A stretch of DNA of 64,000 nt from Fratercula arctica (Eukaryota > Chordata > Aves > Charadriiformes > Alcidae): assembly GCA_947846985.1 (NCBI GenBank), contig CANTUZ010000004.1, positions 53,917,672 to 53,981,671 on the forward strand. The letters run 5' to 3'. Both the position numbers and the translations under genes were made by a program. Below the pieces are notes generated by a model. The model was not told where the DNA came from, did no database searches, and saw only the letters and a program-made list of their open reading frames with translations. Shown piece by piece: positions 48,244 through 61,425 of the stretch. Position 1 is the stretch's first letter. Each line of letters starts with the position of its first letter.

Positions 48244-51200
48244 ACCGGCGGCGGCGGCGGCTCCCAGCGCCACGGGGAGGGAGGGGGGCCGGCCGCTCCG
48301 TCACCCGGCAACAGGACTCAGCGCCCCGGCGGACCGCGCCGCAGGCTCCTCCCCGTATCCTTCCGCCCAGAGGGCGGCCCGCATCCCGCCGGCCTGCGGG
48401 GCCGCGCCCGGGCTGTCGGAGTGGACAGGGGCGCGCCGGGCGGGTGGGCTTGGTCCCTCTGTCCCCCTCCCGTAGTGCCCGAGCGCCGGCGAGCCGGCTC
48501 CATGGCAGGCCGCCGCGTAGGGCGGGCGGCGGGGAGGAGGGGCAGTATCCCTTTGCCGTGGTTGTACAGCCGCGGCCTGGCCCGGCCCGGCCCCGCCCGC
48601 CGCCGGGAGAGCGCCGGGCTGTCCACCGGGCGCCTGAGGAGAAAAGGGGCGGGCGAGGCGTTTGAAAGTCACCGGGGCGGCCGGCGGGGAGAGCGCCCGC
48701 GAGGGCCGCTTCGGCGGCGGGCGAGGGGAGCGGCGCCGGCCCGCGGGGTGCCCCTGAGGCGAGCGGCGGCCCCTCGCCTCGCCTCCCTGAGGGAGCTGCC
48801 GGCGGGATCCCGCCTCGCCCCCTCGGGAGGGCTGGCGGCCTGGCAGCGAGGGAGAGGGGAAACACCCAGGGCCGGGGCGGGAATGCGAAGGAGGAAATGG
48901 GGGATAATGATGGAGCGTGGTGGCGGTGTTTGTCATGCGAGGGCCTTTTGAAATCCTTGAGGGCAAGGTTGGCAAATAAAAGTTTATTTTTTGCTGCCAA
49001 ATGAGGGGCCGTCTGGAAATGAAAGTTGTCTTTTAGATTGATGCCGTTGAAAGTCGGTTTCGGTAGGTGAGCTCCTCGGGAGCCAGGAAAATTTTATTCC
49101 AATTGATTAAATGCCAGCTTAATCAGAACTGTTTACACAACCGTGGAGTAATGAGAGAGCAACATTTTTAGCATAGTAGATGGGTGAAAATGGGCCACTC
49201 TAAGACTGAAAATATGACAAAGATGACACACCAAAGTACTAATTAAGCTTCTTAATTGGGAAAATAATAATGCCTTTTTCAGATGTACAGTATGAACACA
49301 TACGGGTCTAAGGAAAGTCAATGTTACGTAAAATGTCAAAGATAGTCTTCTGTCTGTGTGTAATCCTCGGCGTTTTCTTCCTTTTACTCACTGCTAAACG
49401 TGTGGCTCCTAGAGTTCCAAAATGCAGTATGTCATCTACGTCGGCTAATGCAGTTTCTTTTGTGCAAACAAGATCTCCAGTCCCTGGAACCAAGCTCATC
49501 TTTGAAAAGATGATCCCCCTGGATGACACCCTGGATGTCATCCCGTTTAGGCCTTTCGACAGGTTAAGCCTGTATACAAAAATACATCTCATAAGAAAGA
49601 TGAACGCAAGCCAAGATAGTAACCACTGCCTCCCAGCCTGTATACTCATTTCCTGGTACAGGAGCAGCATTGCTCTTATTTTTGTTTCAGCTAGGCTTCG
49701 CCTTTTTTGAATAACCTTTGCACCTAATTTAGTCATAAATTTGATTAGGCTAGCCAAAAAGCTTAAGTTTTTGAAGTTAAATATTGTGCAGGATTGTGTA
49801 GTTACATGAGCTACTGATGTTCTCTTAAACGCTGGCGAGGCAGTAATTGACGGCATGTGAACATGGAGTTAAACAGTTCAGCGTCCCCTGAACCCTGAAG
49901 GAGTGAAGGAAAGCTCCAAAGAGAAAGTAGCGCTTTAAACCCCATGATGGAAGGACAGCGTTGTTCTTCGGACTGTTTAATTACTGTTTAAGTCGTTTTC
50001 TTGTTATGAAAAGCTGAAACTGAAACGCTTTGGGGGAAGAATCCTTCTGACTGTTTTCTGCTGAGTCATTGCACTGGTTTATCAGAAGCATTTCACCAAC
50101 GCTGTAATTCGACCCGCGCCAATCGCAATCAAATCTCCTTTTGTTCATGAGTTCAGAATCTGAATTCCCCTTTTCAAGGTAGAAATAAAATATAGTAAAA
50201 TGCAGGACACCTGGGATTTGTCTGTAATAACAATTGACACCAATTTAAATCAATCTCCATTCAGTTTTTGAATGTATTCTCAATGTGCTAGTAATGTATA
50301 TCACTAATATGAATCCATTTACCTTATTTCACCCTTTCTATAATATTTTTTTTTTTCTCCGAAAGCTCTGTAGAAGGGACAAATGCTCAGAACTTCAGTG
50401 TTCTCTGAATGGAGCAAGTCAGAGCATGCAAGCCAATGACAGATTATTCTGAATATTCACGTAGTTGCTGTGTGACATTTCAAATTGACAGTTGTGGTTT
50501 TGTGGTCAGATTTTAGGAATCTCGACAGTGGAATTTTTTGTTTGCTTGTTGTTTTTTTTTTGTTGGGTTTTATTTTCCTAACAGCCAAGCCAATTCTCGT
50601 CTCCATTTGGCAAGCATTTCAGAAACAGCTGGTACACGACCATATGCCGTGCTGGCACCGCTGTGAGCTTATTTCCCACTTGTCCTCCTGGTCAATCAGA
50701 GCTGCTCCATGTGCTGAAGGACAGCTGGTCCCTTGGCATGCGAAGCAGCTAATGAACTTTTCCTCCAAAAAAGCCATGGGGATAGAGCATGCTAACACCG
50801 ATCAGTGGCTTTTCCTTTCTGAACTGCTATCAAAGACGGAAGCTCTCTATGGGAACTGTGTTTGTTGCCCCTGCGTGACAGCCTACACACTGCGAGGATG
50901 ACGAGGTGGGTGTGTATTGTAGGTGACAGCACTTGTTTGGAAAATCAAGGCTAAATGATCTGCGTTGAAAAGAATGCGAAACCACATCTGAGTGACTGAT
51001 GGATTTGTGCTTTTAGCTGTCAGCCTCAGCAAGTACCACTGTTTCCCTTTTTCATTCTGACCCCTGCTGGAAAAGGTCTTCAATAAATTTCGAAAAAATG
51101 TATCAATTTCACCATATAATATTTTTTTTTCGTATTAAGGAACATACTGTAGGAGGAATTGCACAGCAGTTCAGTATTACATAGCCACGGCTTGTAAGCA

Positions 51201-53505
51201 TTTTACTGTCGGCCATCCATCTTACTTCCTTAAAATTGGTAAGTTTATAATATTCCCTAAAATTTCCTGCTAGGTGCCATAAAAAACCCCCTGATTTTCC
51301 CTGAGCAGGGGTTCTGTATCAGTTAACTTTGAAAGTCATGATAACCAATCATTAGACAGTCCTCTATTGTTCACACTTCATAAACTCTTCATATGAAATG
51401 CTTGCTAGAAACAATCTGCCCATTCAGCGTTTTGGAAATGGAGATAGAGCAACATTCATGAGGGAATAAATGTAGTTTGAGAAGAAAAAGATCATCTAAG
51501 TGTGCAGAATCTAAATATATACATAAATTCATAGATATTTTTAAAATCCAGAAAATTAACAGACCTTAATGTGAGGTGAAACAAGGAACATCCCACAGAT
51601 ACATGATGTGTTTTATTGGATATCTTGATGTACAGCTTCTGAAGTATATAATTATCTTTGAAACTACTTTGCTTAATTGCATGGGGGCTTGCGTAACTTT
51701 TTTACTACTTTTCACGGTCGATTTCAGGTTTTGAGCAAAGACACATGCAAAATGTTCACACCTCCCAGAAGTAATAACTGGGTTCAAATGACACATTTGA
51801 AAGGCATTCCTCAGCACTAGATCAGGTTTCAGATTCCTTTTTACTGAACCCTCTTTCCTAATAATATCCCTGCACAGTGAAAAACCAAGCTGTAGATGCC
51901 CACAGCATCACAAGGCCACTTTGTCATCAGCATCAAGGACCTCATCTATGGCAGTGAATGCAAAGTCACATTAAATTTTAGTAGGATCTGCATTAGACCA
52001 CAGTTCCTTTTTCCTTTTAGACTTCTCTCTAACAGGTTTTGGTATCTTTAATGGGAACGTGCTAGCATGGTGAGCTTGGAAGATTTGAGTGACTTAAAAC
52101 ATCAATTACGTAATCTGAAGTAAGATTATTTTCTGTGTAGTATGACTGTATTACTATAACCTCAAAATGTATTTTTGCTTTCTTTGAAGACAAACTGCCC
52201 ATAGGAAACTGTCACAGAAATTGCAGGTTTGGTGTTGGTCTTTCTTTGGGACCCTATTTTTTCTTTTTTGAGCTTATTGTGCTTCGGTGTACTCTTGCCC
52301 TTTTTCATCCTGCAGCACTAACAATTGGGAAACCCTAATAATACCTTGAGAAACCTTTGGGAAGTCCAAAATAATAAATGAACAGGACTCTGTCTCAACA
52401 TGCTGCTGTGCACATAAAACGGACCACCTGAAGTCTACCATAAAAAATACTCAGAGAACATGTGAAAAAAACGTGATAATTGCCTACACCACTTCAGACA
52501 AACAGCCAAGCAGTACAAAAGATAAAGAAAATCAAAGCTTTCTACTACATAACGAATGTGAAAGTCCAAGCACCTAGATATGGCGCTGGAAACAATAAAC
52601 CAAGGAACAGGTTTCACTAGTGGTGTAATGAAAAGTTCAGTGTTACAAAAATAAAATAATTCCACAAGTGATGAAACACAGAGCAGGTATTACATGTGAT
52701 TGCATTTTAAGGACAGTTAGTCACCATAAAATATACCAATGTCTTAAAATCTGATCTTTTTTTTGGTAATGCATATGTAGAAGAATTTGTTGTCATAATG
52801 AGGTACTAATTTAATTGCATTATATTTGTTGCTACATCAGCTATTGTCAAACCATTAAGTTAATTACATGTTAAGTTTTAAACTAGATGAAACACATTAT
52901 GACATCTGTTTTTTCCTATTTACTACAGCATTCCAGAATTACCATGTTGGAAATGTCTGAGGTTTTGGCAGCTTGCTGTCTTACAAATAGTTCATGAATA
53001 CAATTAACCATCCTTGAGTAGCCTGCAGCATCAGCATCCAATCCTTGCCTTACTCGTCAGAAATACAATTATTGTTCTGCACTAATTCCAGCAAACATTT
53101 TTTTCAGATACTGGCCATATTCTCAGTCAGTGAAAACGCTGAAAACAGAGCAGATTGCGTTATACTAGCTGACAATCCAGCCACAGATTTTGGAATGAAT
53201 ATACTAAAAGAGTCATTCCATCTTTATTGATCATCTATATGAAATGAAAAGTGGAAGAAACACATCAAAATACATTGATTTCTTAAAGTAATTGCATCAC
53301 AGGTATTACTCTTTTCATCCAATGCATCAGCATTTTCTTAACATGATACTCTGTTGCAGACCCTAGTAAAAGAAAAGGTCCTTTGTGTATTAATGGCTTA
53401 TTGTCCTGGCACTTTGACATTATGTTTGACCGATTAAAAAAGCTTTCTTATCTCACCCCATGGTAAAAACTGCAAAGCAAAAACAGTGCATGTTTTCAGA
53501 TGCCT

Positions 53506-53528
53506 AAAAAAAAAAAAAAAAAAAAAAA
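53506..53528. repeat. Poly-A run (23)
   Basis: Uninterrupted A homopolymer in upstream intergenic DNA; no retrogene body recognised beside it. Confidence 0.93.
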
Positions 53529-56500
53529 GAAATACACGTTTTGAAAGCTGTGGCATGTAAGTGAATCTGTATGCATGACTTATAGGCTGTAATAAACTTA
53601 TGTTTATTCTGTATATTTTTTAGTGTGTGAACTGTTTTCTCTGTGTGGGAGCGGGAGGGAGAATGGCCATTGCTGCTTTCTGATTGAACTGATAACCTAG
53701 GAAGTGCTGCCATCATTAAAAATAAGTAATTCGGTAGATATTGAAGAACTATTAAGAGTGTCTGAATAATACCAGCAGCCATTACAAAGAGTTCATATAG
53801 AATAGGAAAAAAAGCCAAGTGTGACAAAAGCAGCATTTGAAAAAGGGTATTGAATCCCAACAGAAGTATTGCCGTTTTCATCTCAGAAAAAAATTGTTTC
53901 GAAATACGTGCTGAGATCTAGTACCTGCATTTCCAAACCTGTAACTGCACCGAGGAGAGATTTCTAGCTTGTGTGATTGACTACGGAGCTGTCAGCCTGA
54001 AACAGAAAAAAATGAGCAGCACGAGAGAAGGAAAGGATATTTTTCTGTCAAGAAGTAGCTAATACTTCAATACCTTGCAACTGCACTGATACGCTCTCGG
54101 AAGTATCTTTCATGACATTTTGGCTTGTAATTCTAACTGAATGATATTTAGATGCTCATTTGAAGAGTTACTCATTGGAACTGGAATAAAACTATATCTG
54201 ACTTGCCACGGCCAGTTTAGATTTTGTATATGTATTATAAAGGTGTTTTCTCTGAGGACAGCTGTTTCCGTTGAGATGAAAACTGCTTGTTTTCTGGTTT
54301 CATTAGGATTTTGTGTTCAAATTGGTGTGTCTTTTGAGTTTGATACTATTTCAATATCAACTCCCCAGAGACAAAAAAAGAAGGCTTAGCTTTAACTGGC
54401 TGAATGGAAATTGCTGTCTTGATGTTAAAAACCCACGCATTTCAGCAGTTGAAGAGGTCATGAAATAAAGGAATGGTTAAATGTCTAGACCCAGCCAGCT
54501 TTTCCAGGTGTAGGGAAGATGGAGGTCATTTTCCCTAAGAAAGCAATGTATGTTTTTTCTCTGAGGCTGATTGTAGGCCCCGATAGAGCTAAATCGTGAA
54601 CCTACTGAGACCAGATTACACAAGGGGGAGGCAGTAAAGACCAAAAACTAATGCAATGGTGGTATATCAGAGGAGAATATTAGATGCCAGGTTTGGGCCA
54701 CCACTACAGATCACAGATGGAAGTATAATCCTACAAGATGGATCGCTTGGACTTCATTTGTTAAAGGGGTAAAATGAATGCGGTATCATTAAATAAGAGA
54801 ATAGTTCATTTCACAGAACAAATATTTTCTTCCTACATGTTGGTGTCAATATTCACAGCAGTGAATAAGAATTGGCAGCCAAGGGCACTGCTTTCTAGCC
54901 TGTTACAATATTTTGATTTTACAGATTTTTATTCCTGGGAGCATACTTTCACAGATGTGTATGCTTCTGTACATTGAAGAGTACTTCATTGCAAAGTTTT
55001 TCAGGTAGGAAAATATATCTTTAAGAGGCAAGCTGAAAACTCCATGCTTCACTGTTGTACATAAAAGTGATTTCCATATCTGGAACTGAAGCACTGCTGT
55101 GCCAAAAAATATTGCAACATTTCTTCCGCAGTCAGTGAAAAATTATAAGCCCCTGTAAAAAGGGATTGAGGGCACCTGTATGAGGCACTGACTTCTCTGC
55201 CTTGACTGCCTAGGGCTGCCACCTGATCCAGGACTCCCATATGCTGAAATGGAGAAGTACTTAGAACTCATCAGTAGAAAACACTATTAAAAAAAATCTG
55301 AAAATTCAACAGATTTGCCTTTGCCAGCAACATCTCTGGACACCAAGACATTTTTATAAGTAAGTAGGGGCCATAAGGGGCCCCTGCTTCACATCCACAT
55401 GACTACATTTTCTTCTCTCCTCACTCTCAAAAACCAGTGTGTCTGCACCCAGGTTTCCTGTCGGGGGTGGTTGGCATGGGCCCTCTCCAGATGATGCTAG
55501 ACAGCTGTTATTGGCCAAGCCTGTGCTAACAGTTAAGTACTATGTAGTGCTGTGTTCAAGTCCATTCCTTGGTCTTGTGTTTTATGAAGCTGTAGACATA
55601 ACTTCAGAGTTCAAAATAATGTTTTGTGTCTTCAGAACAAGGCAGCTACCAGTGGAGGACATAGCAGTGGCAGCCTTGCGCACAGTAATCTAACGATTCA
55701 TGCATTTGCCTTGGAAGATGGAGATATTTCTTCTAGGACCTGTTCAGTCTTGAGTAAGCTGAACCCACTGATTCTGATTTTCCAAAGGAATGAGCAAATG
55801 GCAGAACGCCCTGGGATACAGGCCACTCTCCATCCCTCTTGTTGCAACTAGGTTATTGTTTGGAAAGGAAAGGCGGAACCAAGAAGAATACAAAAACAGA
55901 CCCAAATTCCCTCTATCTCGTTGCTGAAGATACTCTTCAGAAATGAAAAGTCTAAAAGTCTTGCAAATAAAACCCTGTTTCCATTTATATGTATGCAGTT
56001 TACCCAACTCTGTAATGCAAAATGTAAATACTCTCCCTATCTCATGAGTGAGTTACTGAGAGTTAAAAGGAGGGAGGATATGGACCTCATCCTAAGCAAT
56101 TCTCTAGACTGCTGGTTAGAGCAGTCTTCTGGAAGAGCTGTCTCCACAGGCGGGATAAGAGTGCTAATGTCAGCTGGGAGTACTAAATGGATTTTGAGCT
56201 AAATTCAGTGCTATTTGTGGATGCTAGATGGGGGAATGGGCTCTCTGGGGATGACTTCAGGCACTTCTTTCTCAATTACAACTTTAAGACTTCAGTTTGG
56301 GATACTTTTAAGTATGTGTGTGGTTCTTTGTAGAAAATTTTGCAGTTCGACGTGGAAACTCTAGTAAATTTTAAGCTCTTCCATGGATAATAGGTGACCT
56401 GAATAGCTCTCTTGGATTTTAGGCACCATGCAGTCTGGAGCTATTACAAAGCTGGTAGGAAGACCAATGAGCAGAGATAGGCTCTTATAACTGAAATGGG

Positions 56501-59500
56501 TTATTTGCTCTCTCAACTTCAAGACATGCGCATTTGGAAAAGCAAAGAAAGCAGGTTGCCTGCTTACAGTCACCCAGCTTTTGAATGAGGGGCTAAATTC
56601 CCATAGTTTAGATTCATCTCCTTAAGATTTGTTCCATTTTCTGTACATATGTGCAGTATTTCTTCTGTGAGTGAGGTTAACCATATGTATGATACTAGTC
56701 TTCATGTTCCTTGTTTCATAGATTTACCACCAACTGTCTGGTAATGTATCGTGCAGTGACAGTGAGGCATTCAGCTGCAGTTTCTTTTCGGCAAACTCAT
56801 TAACTGACTTTTCTTGACAGTCACTGCTTGACATTATTTGTGACAAGGGAGTTTTGAAAACTGTTACACGAGCCAGTGGTAGAAAGAAGTACTTCTGATG
56901 TACGTTGAAAGTACTGCCCCATTTGTTTTACAAAGAAAACCGTAGCAATAATAGCTCAGCTGAAATTTAATACCTGCCTCGTTTCCTGCTCTTAGTGGTC
57001 TCATCCAAAGTCAATGACGAGTGCTTACGTTTTTCTGTGATTGGTCTCAAATTTTGAGCGTGTGATCGTTTCCATCAACTATCCTACTTTCTATAGTTAA
57101 TGAGATTATAATCAACTTCTGAGATTTGTTACTTGTTTGGGTTTTTTTACCTGTAGTTGTAAGGAACATTTTAACTACATGCCTTTTTCTGGCTCACCAT
57201 CCCATTCCAGGGGCTCACCTGAGGCACACCTTACAGGACACTGCCAGGTTTTGAGTTTATGCAGTGGCAGGTTCAGTCAGCAGACTTCTTTGCTTGTGAT
57301 GTTGATTTTGGGGGGATTTCCTTTTAATTCCATAATGATTAGGTTCTCCAGTGCATTTCTCTTGTTTTCCATGGTGTTAGGTTTTTAATGTCAGCTGATA
57401 TTATATTCCTTTGGCACACCTATCATTTGCATGCACATAAGGCACTGAAGGTGCTCATTATTTTCAGCTAACAAGTAATCTTGTTCCCACTTAATTTGAA
57501 ACACATTGTTCTCTTTATCCTAATTTTGGCTTTTACAGTTACTTGCCTCATTGCTTTTGGATTACACTGCACCATGTTTTAATACATCATATTTAAAACC
57601 CGCAAGATAAAACATCACAATAAATAGATACATAGATATAATCACAATGGAAACGTTATGGAGGCTGGCATGATTTATCACCTGCCAAGAGTACATCATC
57701 ATTGGCACAGTGGACAGTATGGTGCTGTTCCAGTCAGTAGAAGCTCCGCCTTTCCGCTGGTCTCACCAGGCTCTCAGCCTTCCCAGGGCGGAAGAGAGAG
57801 GTTGCACCGACATGTTTCTGCACTCACACGCAGTAGTGGCAGAACTCTCTACAGACAGGCTCTTGTGATAATATTATAGCAGCAGCAACCCATTCCCAGA
57901 AGGAGCAGAGAAGGTTTATCAGAGGTTCGTGCACCTTCATTCTCCACTTTTTTAACCCTGGAGCTGCTGTTGGACAGATATGCCAGTCTCTGCTTGCCAA
58001 GCGATGGCAAACCACTCCTTCATTCAGAAGCAACAACTTCTGCTGAGATTCATGCACCTCCTGAATTAGTCATTTCCTTTCATCTCCACTCCAAGATTGT
58101 ACAAGATGGTAATGATAGTATGAGAGGAATTGTCTTGTGGGCTGTATTTGGTTTGCACAACACCCACGGTAGTGTATCATATTTGCAGACAGTATCAGTT
58201 ACTGTTTGCAGTGGCTAAATGTCTCGGTAAGAGATGAACATAATGCCAATGAAAAAATAAGCTTCATAATTGAAGTTATCTCTTTGGGAAAGTTTTACCA
58301 CATGCAACTATGAACACTCCTTTCGTTTTGCATAAGGGTTCTTTCTTTCGTTCCCTTTTCCACATGACATCAGATAATCAAAAAAGCCATTTATACACTA
58401 CAGTATAAGGGAGCTCACAAGAAGCCACAGCAGAATATTTATATTTTTATTTTATTGGAAAACCTGCTTCTGAAGATAAAGCATTAGTTAAACAGTGTGG
58501 ACTATGTTTAGTTTTCCAGAAGGGAACATACCCTGTAAGCCCCAATGCCTGGAAGGGCACTGGGGAAGAGCCACGTGAGCTCTATCACGCTTTGATGGGG
58601 TATAGCACATATATAAGGTTCTAATAGTTTCCCACCTCCAGCATGCAGTCAGTTCAGTTGTGGACTTCTAGAAAGCACAGAATAACAATGATGCAGCCAA
58701 TTTTTCAGTTTAGCAAAATGTCAGAGAAGACGCTATACAGAGATGAATCTATGTTTACCTGGTTAATATACACAAATCCCTTACTCCCCTGGGAAGAAGA
58801 AAATACTGGTGTCGCAAAGTTTGTTCCACAGGTTCATAGAAGTAAAAGCAGAAATCCACAAATATGCATGTATATGCTAATATATATTCATGTCTACAAA
58901 TTATACTGTTTTTTTCAGATAGGCGTGCTGAATGGTGCATCTCTGCATTTCTCAGTATAAGCATACATCATTTCCATGCGTGTTTCAAGAGATTGACTGA
59001 ATTCTTGAAGGTGAATGATAAGGGAGCGTGGGTTGTGGAGCACTGAGATAATGCCAAGAGTCACCTGCAGGGCACGGAAAGGGTGGAGCTACCAAACTTA
59101 CTACATCAAACCTCACAAAAGTTGAATATTTAAGTAGTCTCAGTGTTATTTAATGAATTTTTCAGTGTCTCGAGTTCTCTTAGATCTCTTTTGGTGGATT
59201 GCCTGGAGTCTGTGTCCCACTCATAGGGAAATACTGGTTTACCATGATAAATATTCCTTCAGGAATGCATGTTGTTAAGCTGCTCTTTTAAACACTGAAG
59301 TGTAGGCTAAACCTTAAATGTGTGCTGAGATCTTAATTTCACTGGGATTTAATCACAGGTTAAAGTGGTTTCCTAAGTTAAGGCCAGAAAGATACACAAT
59401 TTACAACTAATTGAGCAGGAAGAACACAGCCTGTTATGATCCTAGACTATTCTCCTCATCCATAGATACATGTTTACCATATCATTTTCATACAACTCTG

Positions 59501-60280
59501 GGCAAAATTAAAGCTTTTTAAAAAGTGTTCATAATTTGCATAGATTTTCAGATAACAGCATGGGACAAGACTAGGAGACACAGGCTGGAAATTTGTAAGA
59601 GAAAGGAATACATGAGAGCCTGTGTCTGAACTGCCTTGAACTGAGAAGCCATTGAATTTGGAGAATTAATTCAAACCCATCTCTACAGCAAACATGATTT
59701 GCAATGGCCAGAAGATGCTGGGATGATATCCAAAAGACAATTAATAAAACAAAAGCTCTTCATGTATTTCATGACGCGCATCCTGGCAAACAGCTCAGTA
59801 AAACTGATATTGATAAAGCCAGTGGGGCCTGGGCCGCTGATATTCAAGACTATTCCTTTAAATATTGAAAAGATTTTTCAGGACTTGAGGAACGAACAAT
59901 TTCCATACTGAGGCAGTTTCTATCTCAGAGAAAATAATGTATTATTGCAATTCAAAGATTCAGTGCCGTGTAAAGAGAATTTCTTACATATACCAAGAAT
60001 ACAGAAAATACAAAAGAAGGGAAGTAGTTCATTATGCAATGGATTAAATAATTTGACAAAGAGTATTATTGCAATATATCTTTTAGATTCTTTTCTGTGC
60101 TATATCAACAAAGCCAACATAATATAAACATTTCCAATATAAAGCAATTTACTTAATAAGCATAAATTTAGCTAGTATATGCAAAATAGAGACAACTGTA
60201 AAACAGAAATAGAAATAATTTGAATTAAGCAAGAGTAGCTATTCTCCCACACTTACTATACAAGCAGCTGGGACTAGCTT

Positions 60281-60308
60281 CTGTTTCCTTTTCTGTTTCC
60301 TTTTCTGT
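60281..60308. repeat. 12-bp tandem repeat, 2.3 copies
   Basis: CTGTTTCCTTTT repeated, pyrimidine only, just upstream of the 60.4 kb CR1. Confidence 0.85.
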
Positions 60309-60429
60309 TAAACTTTCCAGTTTAACTTTATTTATATTTGATCCTTTACAGAACTGAAGCAGAAAAAATGAGACCAAATATGATCTTGCAGTGACAGAAC
60401 ATGCCTGGAACTTACATATGGAAACACCT

Positions 60430-61224
60430 GACAGTATCTAAGGACAAGTCTTGCCTGATCAACCTGGTGGCCTTCTGTGATGGAGTAACTATATCAGTTG
60501 ACAAGGGAAGAGCTATGGATGTCATCTGGACTTCTGTAACACCTTTGACATGGTCCCCACAACATCCTTCTCTTTAAATTGGAGAGATATGGATTTGATG
60601 GGTGGACTGCTCGGTGGATGAGGAATTAGTTGGATGGTCGTACCCAGAGAGCAGTGGTCAACGCCTCAATGTCCAGATGGAAACTGGTGACAAGTGGTAT
60701 CCCTCAGGGATATGAGCGAGCTGGGCTGCATCAAAAGAAGCGTGGCCAGCAGGTCGAGGGAGGTGATTCTGCCCCTCTACTCTGCTCTAGTGAGACCCCA
60801 CCTGGAGTACTGTGTCCAGCTCTGGAGCCCTCAGCACAGGAAAGACATGGACCTGTTGGAGTGGGTCCAGAGGAGGGCCACAAAAATGATCAGAGGGATA
60901 GAGCACCTCTCCTATGAGGACAGGCTGAGAGAGATGGGGTTGTTCAGCCTGGAGAAAAGAAGACTCCAGGGACACCTTACTGCGGCCTTTCAGTACTTAA
61001 AGCGGGCTTTTAACAAAGATGGGGACAGATTTTTAGTAGGACCTGTTGTGATAGAATATGGTTTTAAACTAAAGGAGGGTGGACTCAGACTAGCTATAAG
61101 GAAGGTATTTTTTACACTGAGGGTGGTGAAACGCTGGCACGGGTTGTCCAGAGAGGTGGTAGATGCCCCATCCCTGGAAACATTCAAGGTCAGGTTGGAC
61201 AAAACTCTGAGTAGCTTGATCTAG
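60430..61224 (+). pseudogene. CR1 ORF2 remnant, C-terminal part open for 176 codons
   Basis: The frame 60694-61224 stays open to what appears to be the natural ORF2 stop (TAG at 61222) and carries [40 protein letters not shown] and the RWHGLSREVVDAPSLETFKV tail typical of CR1 ORF2. The RT core is deleted, so no activity is possible. Openness of the tail indicates a fairly young insertion. Confidence 0.88.
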
Positions 61225-61312
61225 TTGAAGATGTCCCTGCTCATTTCAGGAAGGTTGGACAAGATGACCTTTAAAGGTCCCTTCCAACCCAAATTATTCT
61301 ATGATTCTATGA
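60430..61312 (+). mobile_element. CR1 LINE with internal deletion, about 0.88 kb
   Basis: It begins in ORF2 (AAGTCTTGCCTGATCAACCT) and shares GGAAGAGCTATGGATGTCAT with the 31.6 kb copy, but jumps at about 60710 from the GIPQG box straight to the [13 protein letters not shown] region. About 350 bp, including the catalytic box, is missing relative to the other copy. It ends with CCTTCCAACCC and terminal octamers at 61296-61312. The 5' edge is approximate. Confidence 0.92.
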
Positions 61313-61425
61313 TATTGATTCCGATCCTGAAAATATTTTCACATGTGAATATTTTTATTTCTATCACTGAGACTTTACATAAAAGATGTGCCACATGCCA
61401 GGCAATTATGCAAATCAAAACTTTA

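Larger units (their letters stand above)
1..48300 (-). other. KIAA0232: KIAA0232 gene locus, 5' half (minus strand; 3' end off the left edge)
   Basis: Three minus-strand exons with consensus splice sites join in phase (77 codons, then 46, then 22 plus one base). They encode a peptide I recognise as the N-terminus of vertebrate KIAA0232, a large protein (about 1,400 residues in human) of unknown function that I recall being filed under a domain-of-unknown-function family. About a tenth of the protein is here; the large serine-rich and acidic remainder must lie left of base 1. Transcription starts in the CpG island near 48 kb; the right limit given is approximate because no start site can be read from sequence. 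In human, the gene lies on 4p16.1 with BLOC1S4 upstream and TBC1D14 downstream. Neither is visible here, which is expected if they lie outside the window. Confidence 0.88.
46780..48880 (-). promoter_or_regulatory. KIAA0232: CpG-island promoter of KIAA0232
   Basis: About 2.1 kb of very GC- and CpG-rich DNA, sharply different from the AT-rich flanks. It contains many GC boxes (for example GGGCGGG at 48201-48207 and near 48642) and no obvious TATA box in the expected place, as in a housekeeping-type dispersed promoter. Two minus-strand splice donors inside it fit untranslated first exons of KIAA0232. All long ORFs here are low-stop artefacts of GC-rich sequence on both strands. Transcription in the opposite direction is possible, as is common at such islands. 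Confidence 0.85.
48881..60429. other. Upstream intergenic DNA, no confirmed gene
   Basis: Composition returns to AT-rich immediately right of the CpG island. No exon of a known protein is recognised. Two overlapping open frames at 49308-49856 (minus, 182 codons) and 49321-49710 (plus, 129 codons) and one at 50485-50901 (plus, 138 codons) have no homology I can name. A plus-strand donor-like site (GGTAG|GTGAGC, GT at 49067-49068) would suit a divergent noncoding transcript from the island. The rest shows only poly-A and unique sequence. Confidence 0.6.

Noticed and set aside
46552..49000. Many long ORFs (up to 254 codons) on both strands within the CpG island
   Set aside because: GC-rich DNA has few stop codons, the peptides are Pro/Arg/Gly/Ala-rich in every frame, and no family is recognisable. 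The first exons of KIAA0232 here are untranslated because the start codon lies in exon 2 with an in-frame stop upstream of it.
50485..50901. 138-codon plus-strand ORF
   Set aside because: No recognised domain, low complexity at its start from a T-rich tract, and no supporting splice or promoter context. Treated as chance.
56105..56140. tRNA A-box-like string (TGGTTAGAGCAG) suggesting a tRNA-derived SINE
   Set aside because: No matching B box (GGTTCGANTCC) follows at the right distance and no tail is visible. The match is too short.
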